Source of the DNA: Climacium dendroides
Lineage: Eukaryota > Streptophyta > Bryopsida > Hypnales > Climaciaceae
Assembly (NCBI GenBank): GCA_950106755.1
Contig: OX467089.1
Coordinates: 1,056,501-1,120,500, forward strand
DNA: 64,000 nt
Reading direction: 5' to 3'
The notes beneath the pieces were generated by a model. It saw only the letters and a list, made by a program, of their open reading frames with translations, was not told the origin of the DNA and ran no database searches. Each line of letters begins with the position of its first letter. Position 1 is the first letter of the stretch. Shown piece by piece: positions 14,201-28,737 of the stretch. The position numbers were made by a program, and so were the translations under genes.

Positions 14201-17150
14201 GTTGGACACTAAAGTACAGGGCTAGGTTGATGCCCCAATTTTTACTTTCACGTACGCGGTCATTCAAAGTGACCACCAATTGCATTTTTTTTGAATTCGT
14301 GACTTTATGAATAATTGCAACTTGGACAACATGTTTCCTATTTTTTTTTACGTGAATTTTATGAGGTTACATTTTGTTGGACACTAAAGTACAGGGCTAG
14401 GTTCATGCCCCAATTTTTACTTTCACGTACGCGGTCATTCAAAGTGACCACCAATTGCATTTTTTTTGAATTCGTGACTTTATGAATAATTGCAACTTGG
14501 ACAACATGTTTCCCATTTTTTTTTACGTGAATTTTATGAGGTTTCATTTTGTTGGACACTAAAGTACAAGGCTATGTTCATGCCCCAATTTTTACCTTCA
14601 GGTACGAGGTTATCAAAGTGACCACCAATTGCATTTTTTTTGAATTCGTGACTTTATGAATAATTGCAACTTGGACAACATGTTTCCTATTTTTTTTTAC
14701 TTGAATTTTATGAGGTTACATTTTGTTGGACACTAAAGTACAGGGCTAGGTTCATGCCCCAATTTTTACTTTCACGTACGCGGTCATTCAAAGTGACCAC
14801 CAATTGCATTTTTTTTGAATTCGTGACTTTATGAATAATTGCAACTTGGACAACATGTTTCCTATTTTTTTTTACGTGAATTTTATGAGGTTACATTTTG
14901 TTGGACACTAAAGTACAGGGCTAGGTTCATGCCCCAATTTTTACTTTCAGGTACGAGGTTATCAAAGTGACCACCAATTGCATTTTTTTTGAATTCGTGA
15001 CTTTATGAATAATTGCAACTTGGACAACATGTTTCCCATTTTTTTTTCCCGTAAATTTTATGAGGATACATTTTGTTGGACACTAAAGTACAGGGCTAGG
15101 TTCATGCCCCAATTTTTACTTTCACGTACGCGGTCATTCAAAGTGACCACCAATTGCATTTTTTTTGAATTCGTGACTTTATGAATAATTGCAACTTGGA
15201 CAACATGTTTCCTATTTTTTTTTACGTGAATTTTATGAGGTTACATTTTGTTGGACACTAAAGTACAGGGCTAGGTTCATGCCCCAATTTTTACTTTCAG
15301 GTACGAGGTTATCAAAGTGACCACCAATTGCATTTTTTTTGAATTCGTGACTTTATGAATAATTGCAACTTGGACAACATGTTTCCCATTTTTTTTTTAC
15401 GTGAATTTTATGAGGTTACATTTTGTTGGACACTAAAGTACAGGGCTAGGTTGATGCCCCAATTTTTACTTTCACGTACGCGGTCATTCAAAGTGACCAC
15501 CAATTGCATTTTTTTTGAATTCGTGACTTTATGAATAATTGCAACTTGGACAACATGTTTCCTATTTTTTTTTACGTGAATTTTATGAGGTTACATTTTG
15601 TTGGACACTAAAGTACAGGGCTAGGTTCATGCCCCAATTTTTACTTTCACGTACGCGGTCATTCAAAGTGACCACCAATTGCATTTTTTTTGAATTCGTG
15701 ACTTTATGAATAATTGCAACTTGGACAACATGTTTCCCATTTTTTTTTACGTGAATTTTATGAGGTTTCATTTTGTTGGACACTAAAGTACAAGGCTATG
15801 TTCATGCCCCAATTTTTACCTTCAGGTACGACGTTATCAAAGTGACCACCAATTGCATTTTTTTTGATTTCGTGACTTTATGAATAATTGCAACTTGGAC
15901 AACATGTTTCCCATTTTTTTTTACGTGAATTTTATGAGGTTTCATTTTGTTGGACACTAAAGTACAAGGCTATGTTCATGCCCCAATTTTTACCTTCAGG
16001 TACGAGGTTATCAAAGTGACCACCAATTGCATTTTTTTTGAATTTGTGACTTTATGAATAATTGCAACTTGGACAACATGTTTCCCATTTTTTTTTCCCG
16101 TAAATTTTATGAGGTTAAATTTTGTTGGACACTAAAGTACAGGGCTAGGTTCATGCCCCAATTTTTACTTTCACGTACGCGGTCATTCAAAGTGACCACC
16201 AATTGCATTTTTTTTGAATTCGTGACTTTATGAATAATTGCAACTTGGACAACATGTTTCCTATTTTTTTTTACGTGAATTTTATGAGGTTACATTTTGT
16301 TGGACACTAAAGTACAGGGCTAGGTTCATGCCCCAATTTTTACTTTCACGTACGCGGTCATTCAAAGTGACCACCAATTGCATTTCTTTTGAATTCGTGA
16401 CTTTATGAATAATTGCAACTTGGACAACATGTTTCCTATTTTTTTTTACGTGAATTTTATGAGGTTACATTTTGTTGGACACTAAAGTACAGGGCTAGGT
16501 TCATGCCCCAATTTTTACTTTCAGGTACGAGGTTATCAAAGTGACCACCAATTGCATTTTTTTTGAATTCGTGACTTTATGAATAATTGCAACTTGGACA
16601 ACATGTTTCCCATTTTTTTTTTACGTGAATTTTATGAGGTTACATTTTGTTGGACACTAAAGTACAGGGCTAGGTTGATGCCCCAATTTTTACTTTCACG
16701 TACGCGGTCATTCAAAGTGACCACCAATTGCATTTTTTTTGAATTCGTGACTTTATGAATAATTGCAACTTGGACAACATGTTTCCTATTTTTTTTTACG
16801 TGAATTTTATGAGGTTACATTTTGTTGGACACTAAAGTACAGGGCTAGGTTCATGCCCCAATTTTTACTTTCACGTACGCGGTCATTCAAAGTGACCACC
16901 AATTGCATTTTTTTTGAATTCGTGACTTTATGAATAATTGCAACTTGGACAACATGTTTCCCATTTATTTTTACGTGAATTTTATGAGGTTTCATTTTGT
17001 TGGACACTAAAGTACAAGGCTATGTTCATGCCCCAATTTTTACCTTCAGGTACGAGGTTATCAAAGTGACCACCAATTGCATTTTTTTTGAATTCGTGAC
17101 TTTATGAATAATTGCAACTTGGACAACATGTTTCCTATTTTTTTTTACGT
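11044..17150 (+). repeat. Alternating 5- and 7-monomer higher-order modules
   Basis: Monomers with the private GTTGATGCCCC change occur near 10904, 12129, 13352, 14229, 15452 and 16674. The intervals are about 1225, 1223, 877, 1223 and 1222 bp, that is 7, 7, 5, 7 and 7 monomers. A larger copy is also visible: the ACGACGTTATC monomer with TTTTGATTTCGTGAC at 11281 recurs at 15828 (offset 4547, 26 monomers), as does CCCATTTATTTTTACG. The ACTTGAATTTTATG variant at 12600 recurs at 14699 (offset 2099, 12 monomers). Confidence 0.88.
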
Positions 17151-20100
17151 GAATTTTATGAGGTTACATTTTGTTGGACACTAAAGTACAAGGCTATGTT
17201 CATGCCCCAATTTTTACCTTCAGGTACGACGTTATCAAAGTGACCACCAATTGCATTTTTTTTGAATTCGTGACTTTATGAATAATTCCAAGTGAACTTG
17301 CACAACATGTTTCCCATTTTTTTTTACGTGAATTTCATGAGGTTACATTTTGTTGGACACTAAAGTACAGGGCTAGGTTCATGCCCCAATTTTTACTTTC
17401 ACGTACGCGGTCATTCAAAGTGACCACCAATTGCATTTTTTTTGAATTCGTGACTTTATGAATAATTGCAACTTGGACAACATGTTTCCTATTTTTTTTT
17501 ACGTGAATTTTATGAGGATACATTTTGTTGGACACTAAAGTACAGGGCTAGGTTCATGCCCCAATTTTTACTTTCACGTACGCGGTCATTCAAAGTGACC
17601 ACCAATTGCATTTTTTTTGAATTCGTGACATTATGAATAATTGCAACTTGGACAACATGTTTCCCATATTGTTTTCCCGTGAATTTTATGAGGTTACATT
17701 TTGTTGGACACTAAAGTACAGGGCTAGGTTCATGCCCCAATTTTTACTTTCACGTACGTGGTCATTCAAAGTGACCACCAATTGCATTTTTTTTGAATTC
17801 GTGACTTTATGAATAATTGCAACTTGGACAACATGTTTCCCATTTTTTTTTCCCGTGAATTTTATGAGGATACATTTTGTTGGACACTAAAGTACAGGGC
17901 TAGGTTCATGCCCCAATTTTTACTTTCATGTACGCGGTCATTCAAAGTGACCACCAATTGCATTTTTTTTGAATTCGTGACTTTATGAATAATTGCAACT
18001 TGGACAACATGTTTCCTATTTTGTTTTTACGTGAATTTTATGAGGTTACATTTTGTTGGACACTAAAGTACAGGGCTAGGTTCATGCCCCAATATTTACT
18101 TTCAGGTACGAGGTTATCAAAGTGACCACCAATTGCATTTTTTTTGAATTCGTGACATTATGAATAATTGCAACTTGGACAACATGTTTCCCATATTTTT
18201 TTCCCGTGAATTTTATGAGGTTACATTTTGTTGGACACTAAAGTACAGGGCTAGGTTGATGCCCCAATTTTTACTTTCACGTACGCGGTCATTCAAAGTG
18301 ACCACCAATTGCATTTTTTTTGAATTCGTGACTTTATGAATAATTGCAACTTGGACAACATGTTTCCCATTTTTTTTTCCCGTAAATTTTATGAGGATAC
18401 ATTTTGTTGGACACTAAAGTACAGGGCTAGGTTCATGCCCCAATTTTTACTTTCACGTACGCGGTCATTCAAAGTGACCACCAATTGCATTTTTTTTGAA
18501 TTCGTGACTTTATGAATAATTGCAACTTGGACAACATGTTTCCCATTTTTTTTTCCCGTGAATTTTATGAGGATACATTTTGTTGGACACTAAAGTACAG
18601 GGCTAGGTTCATGCCCCAATTTTTACTTTCACGTACGCGGTCATTCAAAGTGACCACCAATTGCATTTTTTTTGAATTCGTGACTTTATGAATAATTGCA
18701 ACTTGGACAACATGTTTCCTATTTTTTTTTACGTGAATTTTATGAGGATACATTTTGTTGGACACTAAAGTACAGGGCTAGGTTCATGCCCCAATTTTTA
18801 CTTTCATGTACGCGGTCATTCAAAGTGACCACCAATTGCATTTTTTTTGAATTCGTGACTTTATGAATAATTGCAACTTGGACAACATGTTTCCTATTTT
18901 GTTTTTACGTGAATTTTATGACGTTACATTTTGTTGGACACTAAAGTACAGGGCTAGGTTCATGCCCCAATTTTTACTTTCAGGTACGAGGTTATCAAAG
19001 TGACCACCAATTGCATTTTTTTTGAATTCGTGACATTATGAATAATTGCAACTTGGACAACATGTTTCCCATATTTTTTTCCCGTGAATTTTATGAGGTT
19101 ACATTTTGTTGGACACTAAAGTACAGGGCTAGGTTGATGCCCCAATTTTTACTTTCACGTACGCGGTCATTCAAAGTGACCACCAATTGCATTTTTTTTG
19201 AATTCGTGACTTTATGAATAATTGCAACTTGGACAACATGTTTCCCATTTTTTTTTCCCGTAAATTTTATGAGGATACATTTTGTTGGACACTAAAGTAC
19301 AGGGCTAGGTTCATGCCCCAATTTTTACTTTCACGTACGCGGTCATTCAAAGTGACCACCAATTGCATTTTTTTTGAATTCGTGACTTTATGAATAATTG
19401 CAACTTGGACAACATGTTTCCCATTTTTTTTTCCCGTGAATTTTATGAGGATACATTTTGTTGGACACTAAAGTACAGGGCTAGGTTCATGCCCCAATTT
19501 TTACTTTCACGTACGCGGTCATTCAAAGTGACCACCAATTGCATTTTTTTTGAATTCGTGACTTTATGAATAATTGCAACTTGGACAACATGTTTCCTAT
19601 TTTTTTTTACGTGAATTTTATGAGGATACATTTTGTTGGACACTAAAGTACAGGGCTAGGTTCATGCCCCAATTTTTACTTTCAGGTACGAGGTTATCAA
19701 AGTGACCACCAATTGCATTTTTTTTGAATTCGTGACATTATGAATAATTGCAACTTGGACAACATGTTTCCCATATTTTTTTCCCGTGAATTTTATGAGG
19801 TTACATTTTGTTGGACACTAAAGTACAGGGCTAGGTTGATGCCCCAATTTTTACTTTCACGTACGCGGTCATTCAAAGTGACCACCAATTGCATTTTTTT
19901 TGAATTCGTGACTTTATGAATAATTGCAACTTGGACAACATGTTTCCCATTTTTTTTTCCCGTAAATTTTATGAGGATACATTTTGTTGGACACTAAAGT
20001 AGAGGGCTAGGTTCATGCCCCAATTTTTACTTTCACGTACGCGGTCATTCAAAGTGACCACCAATTGCATTTTTTTTGAATTCGTGACTTTATGAATAAT

Positions 20101-20900
20101 TGCAACTTGGACAACATGTTTCCCATTTTTTTTTCCCGTAAATTTTATGAGGATACATTTTGTTGGACACTAAAGTACAGGGCTAGGTTCATGCCCCAAT
20201 TTTTACTTTCACGTACGCGGTCATTCAAAGTGACCACCAATTGCATTTTTTTTGAATTCGTGACTTTATGAATAATTGCAACTTGGACAACATGTTTCCT
20301 ATTTTTTTTTACGTGAATTTTATGAGGTTACATTTTGTTGGACACTAAAGTACAGGGCTAGGTTGATGCCCCAATTTTTACTTTCACGTACGCGGTCATT
20401 CAAAGTGACCACCAATTGCATTTTTTTTGAATTCGTGACTTTATGAATAATTGCAACTTGGACAACATGTTTCCCATTTTTTTTTCCCGTAAATTTTATG
20501 AGGATACATTTTGTTGGACACTAAAGTAGAGGGCTAGGTTCATGCCCCAATTTTTACTTTCACGTACGCGGTCATTCAAAGTGACCACCAATTGCATTTT
20601 TTTTGAATTCGTGACTTTATGAATAATTGCAACTTGGACAACATGTTTCCCATTTTTTTTTCCCGTAAATTTTATGAGGATACATTTTGTTGGACACTAA
20701 AGTACAGGGCTAGGTTCATGCCCCAATTTTTACTTTCACGTACGCGGTCATTCAAAGTGACCACCAATTGCATTTTTTTTGAATTCGTGACTTTATGAAT
20801 AATTGCAACTTGGACAACATGTTTCCTATTTTTTTTTACGTGAATTTTATGAGGTTACATTTTGTTGGACACTAAAGTACAGGGCTATGTTCATGCCCCA
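17151..20900 (+). repeat. 3-, 4- and 5-monomer modules with GACATTATG/CATATTTTTTT marker monomers
   Basis: GTTGATGCCCC monomers near 18256, 19134, 19836 and 20363 are spaced about 878, 702 and 527 bp, or 5, 4 and 3 monomers. Most of them follow a monomer carrying GACATTATG and CATATTTTTTTCCCG. A single GTGAA-insertion monomer (ATTCCAAGTGAACTTGCAC) lies near 17287, far from the main cluster of that subfamily. The segment also holds the second copy of the rare CATATTGTTTT monomer (17665). Confidence 0.85.
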
Positions 20901-23900
20901 ATTTTTACTTTCACGTACGCGGTCATTCAAAGTGACCACCAATTGCATTTTTTTTGAATTCGTGACTTTATGAATAATTGCAACTTGGACAACATGTTTC
21001 CCATTTTTTTTTCCCGTGAATTTTATGAGGATACATTTTGTTGGACACTAAAGTACAGGGCTAGGTTCATGCCCCAATTTTTACTTTCACGTACGCGGTC
21101 ATTCAAAGTGACCACCAATTGCATTTTTTTTGAATTCGTAACTTTATGAATAATTGCAACTTGGACAACATGTTTCCTATTTTTTTTTACGTGAATTTTA
21201 TGAGGATACATTTTGTTGGACACTAAAGTACAGGGCTAGGTTCATGCCCCAATTTTTACTTTCACGTACGCGGTCATTCAAAGTGACCACCAATTGCATT
21301 TTTTTTGAATTCGTGACTTTATGAATAATTGCAACTTGGACAACATGTTTCCCATTTTTTTTTACGTGAATTTTATGAGGTTTCATTTTGTTGGACACTA
21401 AAGTACAAGGCTATGTTCATGCCCCAATTTTTACCTTCAGGTACGAGGTTATCAAAGTGACCACCAATTGCATTTTTTTTGAATTTGTGACTTTATGAAT
21501 AATTGCAACTTGGACAACATGTTTCCCATTTTTTTTTCCCGTAAATTTTATGAGGTTAAATTTTGTTGGACACTAAAGTACAGGGCTAGGTTCATGCCCC
21601 AATTTTTACTTTCACGTACGCGGTCATTCAAAGTGACCACCAATTGCATTTTTTTTGAATTCGTGACTTTATGAATAATTGCAACTTGGACAACATGTTT
21701 CCTATTTTTTTTTACGTGAATTTTATGAGGTTACATTTTGTTGGACACTAAAGTACAGGGCTAGGTTCATGCCCCAATTTTTACTTTCACGTACGCGGTC
21801 ATTCAAAGTGACCACCAATTGCATTTCTTTTGAATTCGTGACTTTATGAATAATTGCAACTTGGACAACATGTTTCCCATTTTTTTTTCCCGTGAATTTT
21901 ATGAGGTTACATTTTGTTGGACACTAAAGTACAGGGCTAGGTTCATGCCCCAATTTTTACTTTCACGTACGCGGTCATTCAAAGTGACCACCAATTGCAT
22001 TTTTTTTGAATTCGTGACTTTATGAATAATTGCAACTTGGACAACATGTTTCCCATTTTTTTTTCCCGTAAATTTTATGAGGATACATTTTGTTGGACAC
22101 TAAAGTAGAGGGCTAGGTTCATGCCCCAATTTTTACTTTCACGTACGCGGTCATTCAAAGTGACCACCAATTGCATTTTTTTTGAATTCGTGACTTTATG
22201 AATAATTGCAACTTGGACAACATGTTTCCTATTTTTTTTTACGTGAATTTTATGAGGTTACATTTTGTTGGACACTAAAGTACAGGGCTAGGTTCATGCC
22301 CCAATTTTTACTTTCAGGTATGAGGTTATCAAAGTGACCACCAATTGCATTTTTTTTGAATTCGTGACATTATGAATAATTGCAACTTGGACAACATGTT
22401 TCCCATATTTTTTTCCCGTGAATTTTATGAGGTTACATTTTGTTGGACACTAAAGTACAGGGCTAGGTTCATGCCCCAATTTTTACTTTCACGTACGCGG
22501 TCATTCAAAGTGACCACCAATTGCATTTTTTTTGAATTCGTGACTTTATGAATAATTGCAACTTGGACAACATGTTTCCCATTTTATTTTCCCGGAAATT
22601 TTATGAGGATACATTTTGTTGGACACTAAAGTAGAGGGCTAGGTTCATGCCCCAATTTTTACTTTCACGTACGCGGTCATTCAAAGTGACCACCAATTGC
22701 ATTTTTTTTGAATTCGTGACTTTATGAATAATTGCAACTTGGACAACATGTTTCCCATTTTTTTTTCCCGTAAATTTTATGAGGATACATTTTGTTGGAC
22801 ACTAAAGTACAGGGCTAGGTTCATGCCCCAATTTTTACTTTCACGTACGCGGTCATTCAAAGTGACCACCAATTGCATTTTCTTTGAATTCGTGACTTTA
22901 TGAATAATTGCAACTTGGACAACATGTTTCCTATTTTTTTTTACGTGAATTTTATGAGGTTACATTTTGTTGGACACTAAAGTACAGGGCTAGGTTCATG
23001 CCCCAATTTTTACTTTCACGTACGCGGTCATTCAAAGTGACCACCAATTGCATTTCTTTTGAATTCGTGACTTTATGAATAATTGCAACTTGGACAACAT
23101 GTTTCCCATTTTTTTTTCCCGTGAATTTTATGAGGATACATTTTGTTGGACACTAAAGTACAGGGCTAGGTTCATGCCCCAATTTTTACTTTCACGTACG
23201 CGGTCATTCAAAGTGACCACCAATTGCATTTTTTTTGAATTCGTGACTTTATGAATAATTGCAACTTGGACAACATGTTTCCTATTTTTTTTTACGTGAA
23301 TTTTATGAGGATACATTTTGTTGGACACTAAAGTACAGGGCTAGGTTCATGCCCCAATTTTTACTTTCACGTACGCGGTCATTCAAAGTGACCACCAATT
23401 GCATTTTTTTTGAATTCGTGACTTTATGAATAATTGCAACTTGGACAACATGTTTCCCATTTTTTTTTACGTGAATTTTATGAGGTTTGATTTTGTTGGA
23501 CACTAAAGTACAAGGCTATGTTCATGCCCCAATTTTTACCTTCAGGTACGACGTTATCAAAGTGACCACCAATTGCATTTTTTTTGAATTCGTGACTTTA
23601 TGAATAATTGCAACTTGGACAACATGTTTCCCATTTTTTTTTACGTGAATTTTATGAGGTTTCATTTTGTTGGACACTAAAGTACAAGGCTATGTTCATT
23701 CCCCAATTTTTACCTTCAGGTACGAGGTTATCAAAGTGACCACCAATTGCATTTTTTTTGAATTCGTGACTTTATGAATAATTGCAACTTGGACAACATG
23801 TTTCCCATTTTTTTTTCCCGTAAATTTTATGAGGTTAAATTTTGTTGGGCACTAAAGTACACGGCTAGGTTCATGCCCCAATTTTTACTTTCACGTACGC

Positions 23901-26900
23901 GTTCATTCAAAGTGACCACCAATTGCATTTTTTTTGAATTCGTGACTTTATGAATAATTGCAACTTGGACAACATGTTTCCTATTTTTTTTTACGTGAAT
24001 TTTATGAGGTTACATTTTGTTGGACACTAAAGTACAGGGCTAGGTTCATGCCCCAATTTTTACTTTCACGTACGCGGTCATTCAAAGTGACCACCAATTG
24101 CATTTTTTTTGAATTCGTGACTTTATGAATAATTGCAACTTGGACAACATGTTTCCCATTTTTTTTTACGTGAATTTTATGAGGTTACATTTTGTTGGAC
24201 ACTAAAGTACAGGGCTAGGTTCATGCCCCAATTTTTACTTTCAGGTATGAGGTTATCAAAGTGACCACCAATTGCATTTTTTTTGAATTCGTGACATTAT
24301 GAATAATTGCAACTTGGACAACATGTTTCCCATATTTTTTTCCCGTGAATTTTATGAGGTTACATTTTGTTGGACACTAAAGTACAGGGCTAGGTTCATG
24401 CCCCAATTTTTACTTTCACGTACGCGGTCATTCAAAGTGACCACCAATTGCATTTTTTTTGAATTCGTGACTTTATGAATAATTGCAACTTGGACAACAT
24501 GTTTCCCATTTTTTTTTCCCGTAAATTTTATGAGGATACATTTTGTTGGACACTAAAGTAGAGGGCTAGGTTCATGCCCCAATTTTTACTTTCACGTACG
24601 CGGTCATTCAAAGTGACCACCAATTGCATTTTTTTTGAATTCGTGACTTTATGAATAATTGCAACTTGGACAACATGTTTCCCATTTTTTTTTCCCGTAA
24701 ATTTTATGAGGATACATTTTGTTGGACACTAAAGTACAGGGCTAGGTTCATGCCCCAATTTTTACTTTCACGTACGCGGTCATTCAAAGTGACCACCAAT
24801 TGCATTTTTTTTGAATTCGTGACTTTATGAATAATTGCAACTTGGACAACATGTTTCCTATTTTTTTTTACGTGAATTTTATGAGGTTACATTTTGTTGG
24901 ACACTAAAGTACAGGGCTAGGTTCATGCCCCAATTTTACTTTCACGTACGCGGTCATTCAAAGTGACCACCAATTGCATTTTTTTTGAATTCGTGACTTT
25001 ATGAATAATTGCAACTTGGACAACATGTTTCCCATTTTTTTTTCCCGTGAATTTTATGAGGATACATTTTGTTGGACACTAAAGTACAGGGCTAGGTTCA
25101 TGCCCCAATTTTTACTTTCACGTACGCGGTCATTCAAAGTGACCACCAATTGCATTTTTTTTGAATTCGTGACTTTATGAATAATTGCAACTTGGACAAC
25201 ATGTTTCCTATTTTTTTTTACGTGAATTTTATGAGGATACATTTTGTTGGACACTAAAGTACAGGGCTAGGTTCATGCCCCAATTTTTACTTTCACGTAC
25301 GCGGTCATTCAAAGTGACCACCAATTGCATTTTTTTTGAATTTGTGACTTTATGAATAATTGCAACTTGGACAACATGTTTCCCATTTTTTTTTACGTGA
25401 ATTTTATGAGGTTACATTTTGTTGGACACTAAAGTACAAGGCTATGTTCATGCCCCAATTTTTACCTTCAGGTACGAGGTTATCAAAGTGACCACCAATT
25501 GCATTTTTTTTGAATTCCTGACTTTATGAATAATTGCAACTTGGACAACATGTTTCCCATTTTTTTTCCCCGTAAATTTTATGAGGTTAAATTTTGTTGG
25601 GCACTAAAGTACACGGCTAGGTTCATGCCCCAATTTTTACTTTCACGTACGCGTTCATTCAAAGTGACCACCAATTGCATTTTTTTTGAATTCGTGACTT
25701 TATGAATAATTGCAACTTGGACAACATGTTTCCTATTTTTTTTTACGTGAATTTTATGAGGTTACATTTTGTTGGACACTAAAGTACAGGGCTAGGTTCA
25801 TGCCCCAATTTTTACTTTCACGTACGCGGTCATTCAAAGTGACCACCAATTGCATTTTTTTTGAATTCGTGACTTTATGAATAATTGCAACTTGGACAAC
25901 ATGTTTACCATTCTTTCTTACGTGAATTTCATGAGGTTACATTTTGTTGGACACTAAAGTACAGGGCTAGGTTCATGCCCCAATTTTTACTTTCATGTAC
26001 GCGGTCATTCAAAGTGACCACCAATTGCATTTTTTTTGAATTCGTGACTTTATGAATAATTGCAACTTGGACAACATGTTTCCTATTTTGTTTTTACGTG
26101 AATTTTATGAGGTTACATTTTGTTGGACACTAAAGTACAGGGCTAGGTTCATGCCCCAATTTTTACTTTCAGGTACGAGGTTATCAAAGTGACCACCAAT
26201 TGCATTTTTTTTGAATTCGTGACATTATGAATAATTGCAACTTGGACAACATGTTTCCCATATTTTTTTCCCGTGAATTTTATGAGGTTACATTTTGTTG
26301 GACACTAAAGTACAGGGCTAGGTTCATGCCCCAATTTTTACTTTCACGTACGCGGTCATTCAAAGTGACCACCAATTGCATTTTTTTTGAATTCGTGACT
26401 TTATGAATAATTGCAACTTGGACAACATGTTTCCCATTTTTTTTTCCCGTAAATTTTATGAGGATACATTTTGTTGGACACTAAAGTACAGGGCTAGGTT
26501 CATGCCCCAATTTTTACTTTCACGTACGCGGTCATTCAAAGTGACCACCAATTGCATTTTTTTTGAATTCGTGACTTTATGAATAATTGCAACTTGGACA
26601 ACATGTTTCCCATTTTTTTTTCCCGTAAATTTTATGAGGATACATTTTGTTGGACACTAAAGTACAGGGCTAGGTTCATGCCCCAATTTTTACTTTCACG
26701 TACGCGGTCATTCAAAGTGACCACCAATTGCATTTTTTTTGAATTCGTGACTTTATGAATAATTGCAACTTGGACAACATGTTTCCTATTTTTTTTTACG
26801 TGAATTTTATGAGGATACATTTTGTTGGACACTAAAGTACAGGGCTAGGTTCATGCCCCAATTTTTACTTTCAGGTACGAGGTTATCAAAGTGACCACCA

Positions 26901-28737
26901 ATTGCATTTTTTTTGAATTCGTGACATTATGAATAATTGCAACTTGGACAACATGTTTCCCATATTTTTTTCCCGTGAATTTTATGAGGTTACATTTTGT
27001 TGGACACTAAAGTACAGGGCTAGGTTCATGCCCCAATTTTTACTTTCACGTACGCGGTCATTCAAAGTGACCACCAATTGCATTTTTTTTGAATTCGTGA
27101 CTTTATGAATAATTGCAACTTGGACAACATGTTTCCCATTTTTTTTTCCCGTAAATTTTATGAGGATACATTTTGTTGGACACTAAAGTTTAGGGCTAGG
27201 TTCATGCCCCAATTTTTACTTTCACGTACGCGGTCATTCAAAGTGACCACCAATTGCATTTTTTTTGAATTCGTGACTTTATGAATAATTGCAACTTGGA
27301 CAACATGTTTCCCATTTTTTTTCCCCGTAAATTTTATGAGGATACATTTTGTTGGACACTAAAGTACAGGGCTAGGTTCATGCCCCAATTTTTACTTTCA
27401 CGTACGCGGTCATTGAAAGTGACCACCAATTGCATTTTTTTTGAATTCGTGACTTTATGAATAATTGCAACTTGGACAACATGTTTCCTATTTTTTTTTA
27501 CGTGAATTTTATGAGGTTACATTTTGTTGGACACTAAAGTACAGGGCTAGGTTCATGCCCCAATTTTTACTTTCACGTACGCGGTCATTCAAAGTGACCA
27601 CCAATTGCATTTTTTTTGAATTCGTGACTTTATGAATAATTGCAACTTGGACAACATGTTTCCCATTTTTTTTTCCCGTGAATTTTATGAGGATACATTT
27701 TGTTGGACACTAAAGTACAGGGCTAGGTTCATGCCCCAATTTTTACTTTCACGTACGCGGTCATTCAAAGTGACCACCAATTGCATTTTTTTTGAATTCG
27801 TGACTTTATGAATAATTGCAACTTGGACAACATGTTTCCCATTTTTTTTTCCCGTGAATTTTATGAGGATACATTTTGTTGGACACTAAAGTACAGGGCT
27901 AGGTTCATGCCCCAATTTTTACTTTCACGTACGCGGTCATTCAAAGTGACCACCAATTGCATTTTTTTTGAATTCGTGACTTTATGAATAATTGCAACTT
28001 GGACAACATGTTTCCTATTTTTTTTTACGTGAATTTTATGAGGATACATTTTGTTGGACACTAAAGTACAGGGCTAGGTTCATGCCCCAATTTTTACTTT
28101 CACGTACGCGGTCATTCAAAGTGACCACCAATTGCATTTTTTTTGAATTCGTGACTTTATGAATAATTGCAACTTGGACAACATGTTTCCCATTTTTTTT
28201 TCCCGTAAATTTTATGAGGATACATTTTGTTGGACACTAAAGTACAGGGCTAGGTTCATGCCCCAATTTTTACTTTCACGTACGCGGTCATTGAAAGTGA
28301 CCACCAATTGCATTTTTTTTGAATTCGTGACTTTATGAATAATTGCAACTTGGACAACATGTTTCCTATTTTTTTTTACGTGAATTTTATGAGGTTACAT
28401 TTTGTTGGACACTAAAGTACAGGGCTAGGTTCATGCCCCAATTTTTACTTTCACGTACGCGGTCATTCAAAGTGACCACCAATTGCATTTTTTTTGAATT
28501 CGTGACTTTATGAATAATTGCAACTTGGACAACATGTTTCCCATTTTTTTTTCCCGTGAATTTTATGAGGATACATTTTGTTGGACACTAAAGTACAGGG
28601 CTAGGTTCATGCCCCAATTTTTACTTTCACGTACGCGGTCATTCAAAGTGACCACCAATTGCATTTTTTTTGAATTCGTGACTTTATGAATAATTGCCAC
28701 TTGGACAACATGTTTCCTATTTTTTTTTACGTGAATT
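20901..28737 (+). repeat. Satellite segment with mixed, partly repeated modules of 3-12 monomers
   Basis: The junction of a GAGGATAC monomer with a GAGGTTTC monomer (21198) recurs 2105 bp later (23303), which suggests a degraded 12-mer. GTAGAGGGC monomers near 20000, 20528, 22107, 22633 and 24560 are spaced by 3, 9, 3 and 11 monomers. The marker pair CATGTACGCGG plus CTATTTTGTTTTTACG occurs near 25995. Private changes include GAATTCCTGAC near 25514, a one-T deletion at 24931 and TTGTTGGGCACT near 23845 and 25597. Confidence 0.85.
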
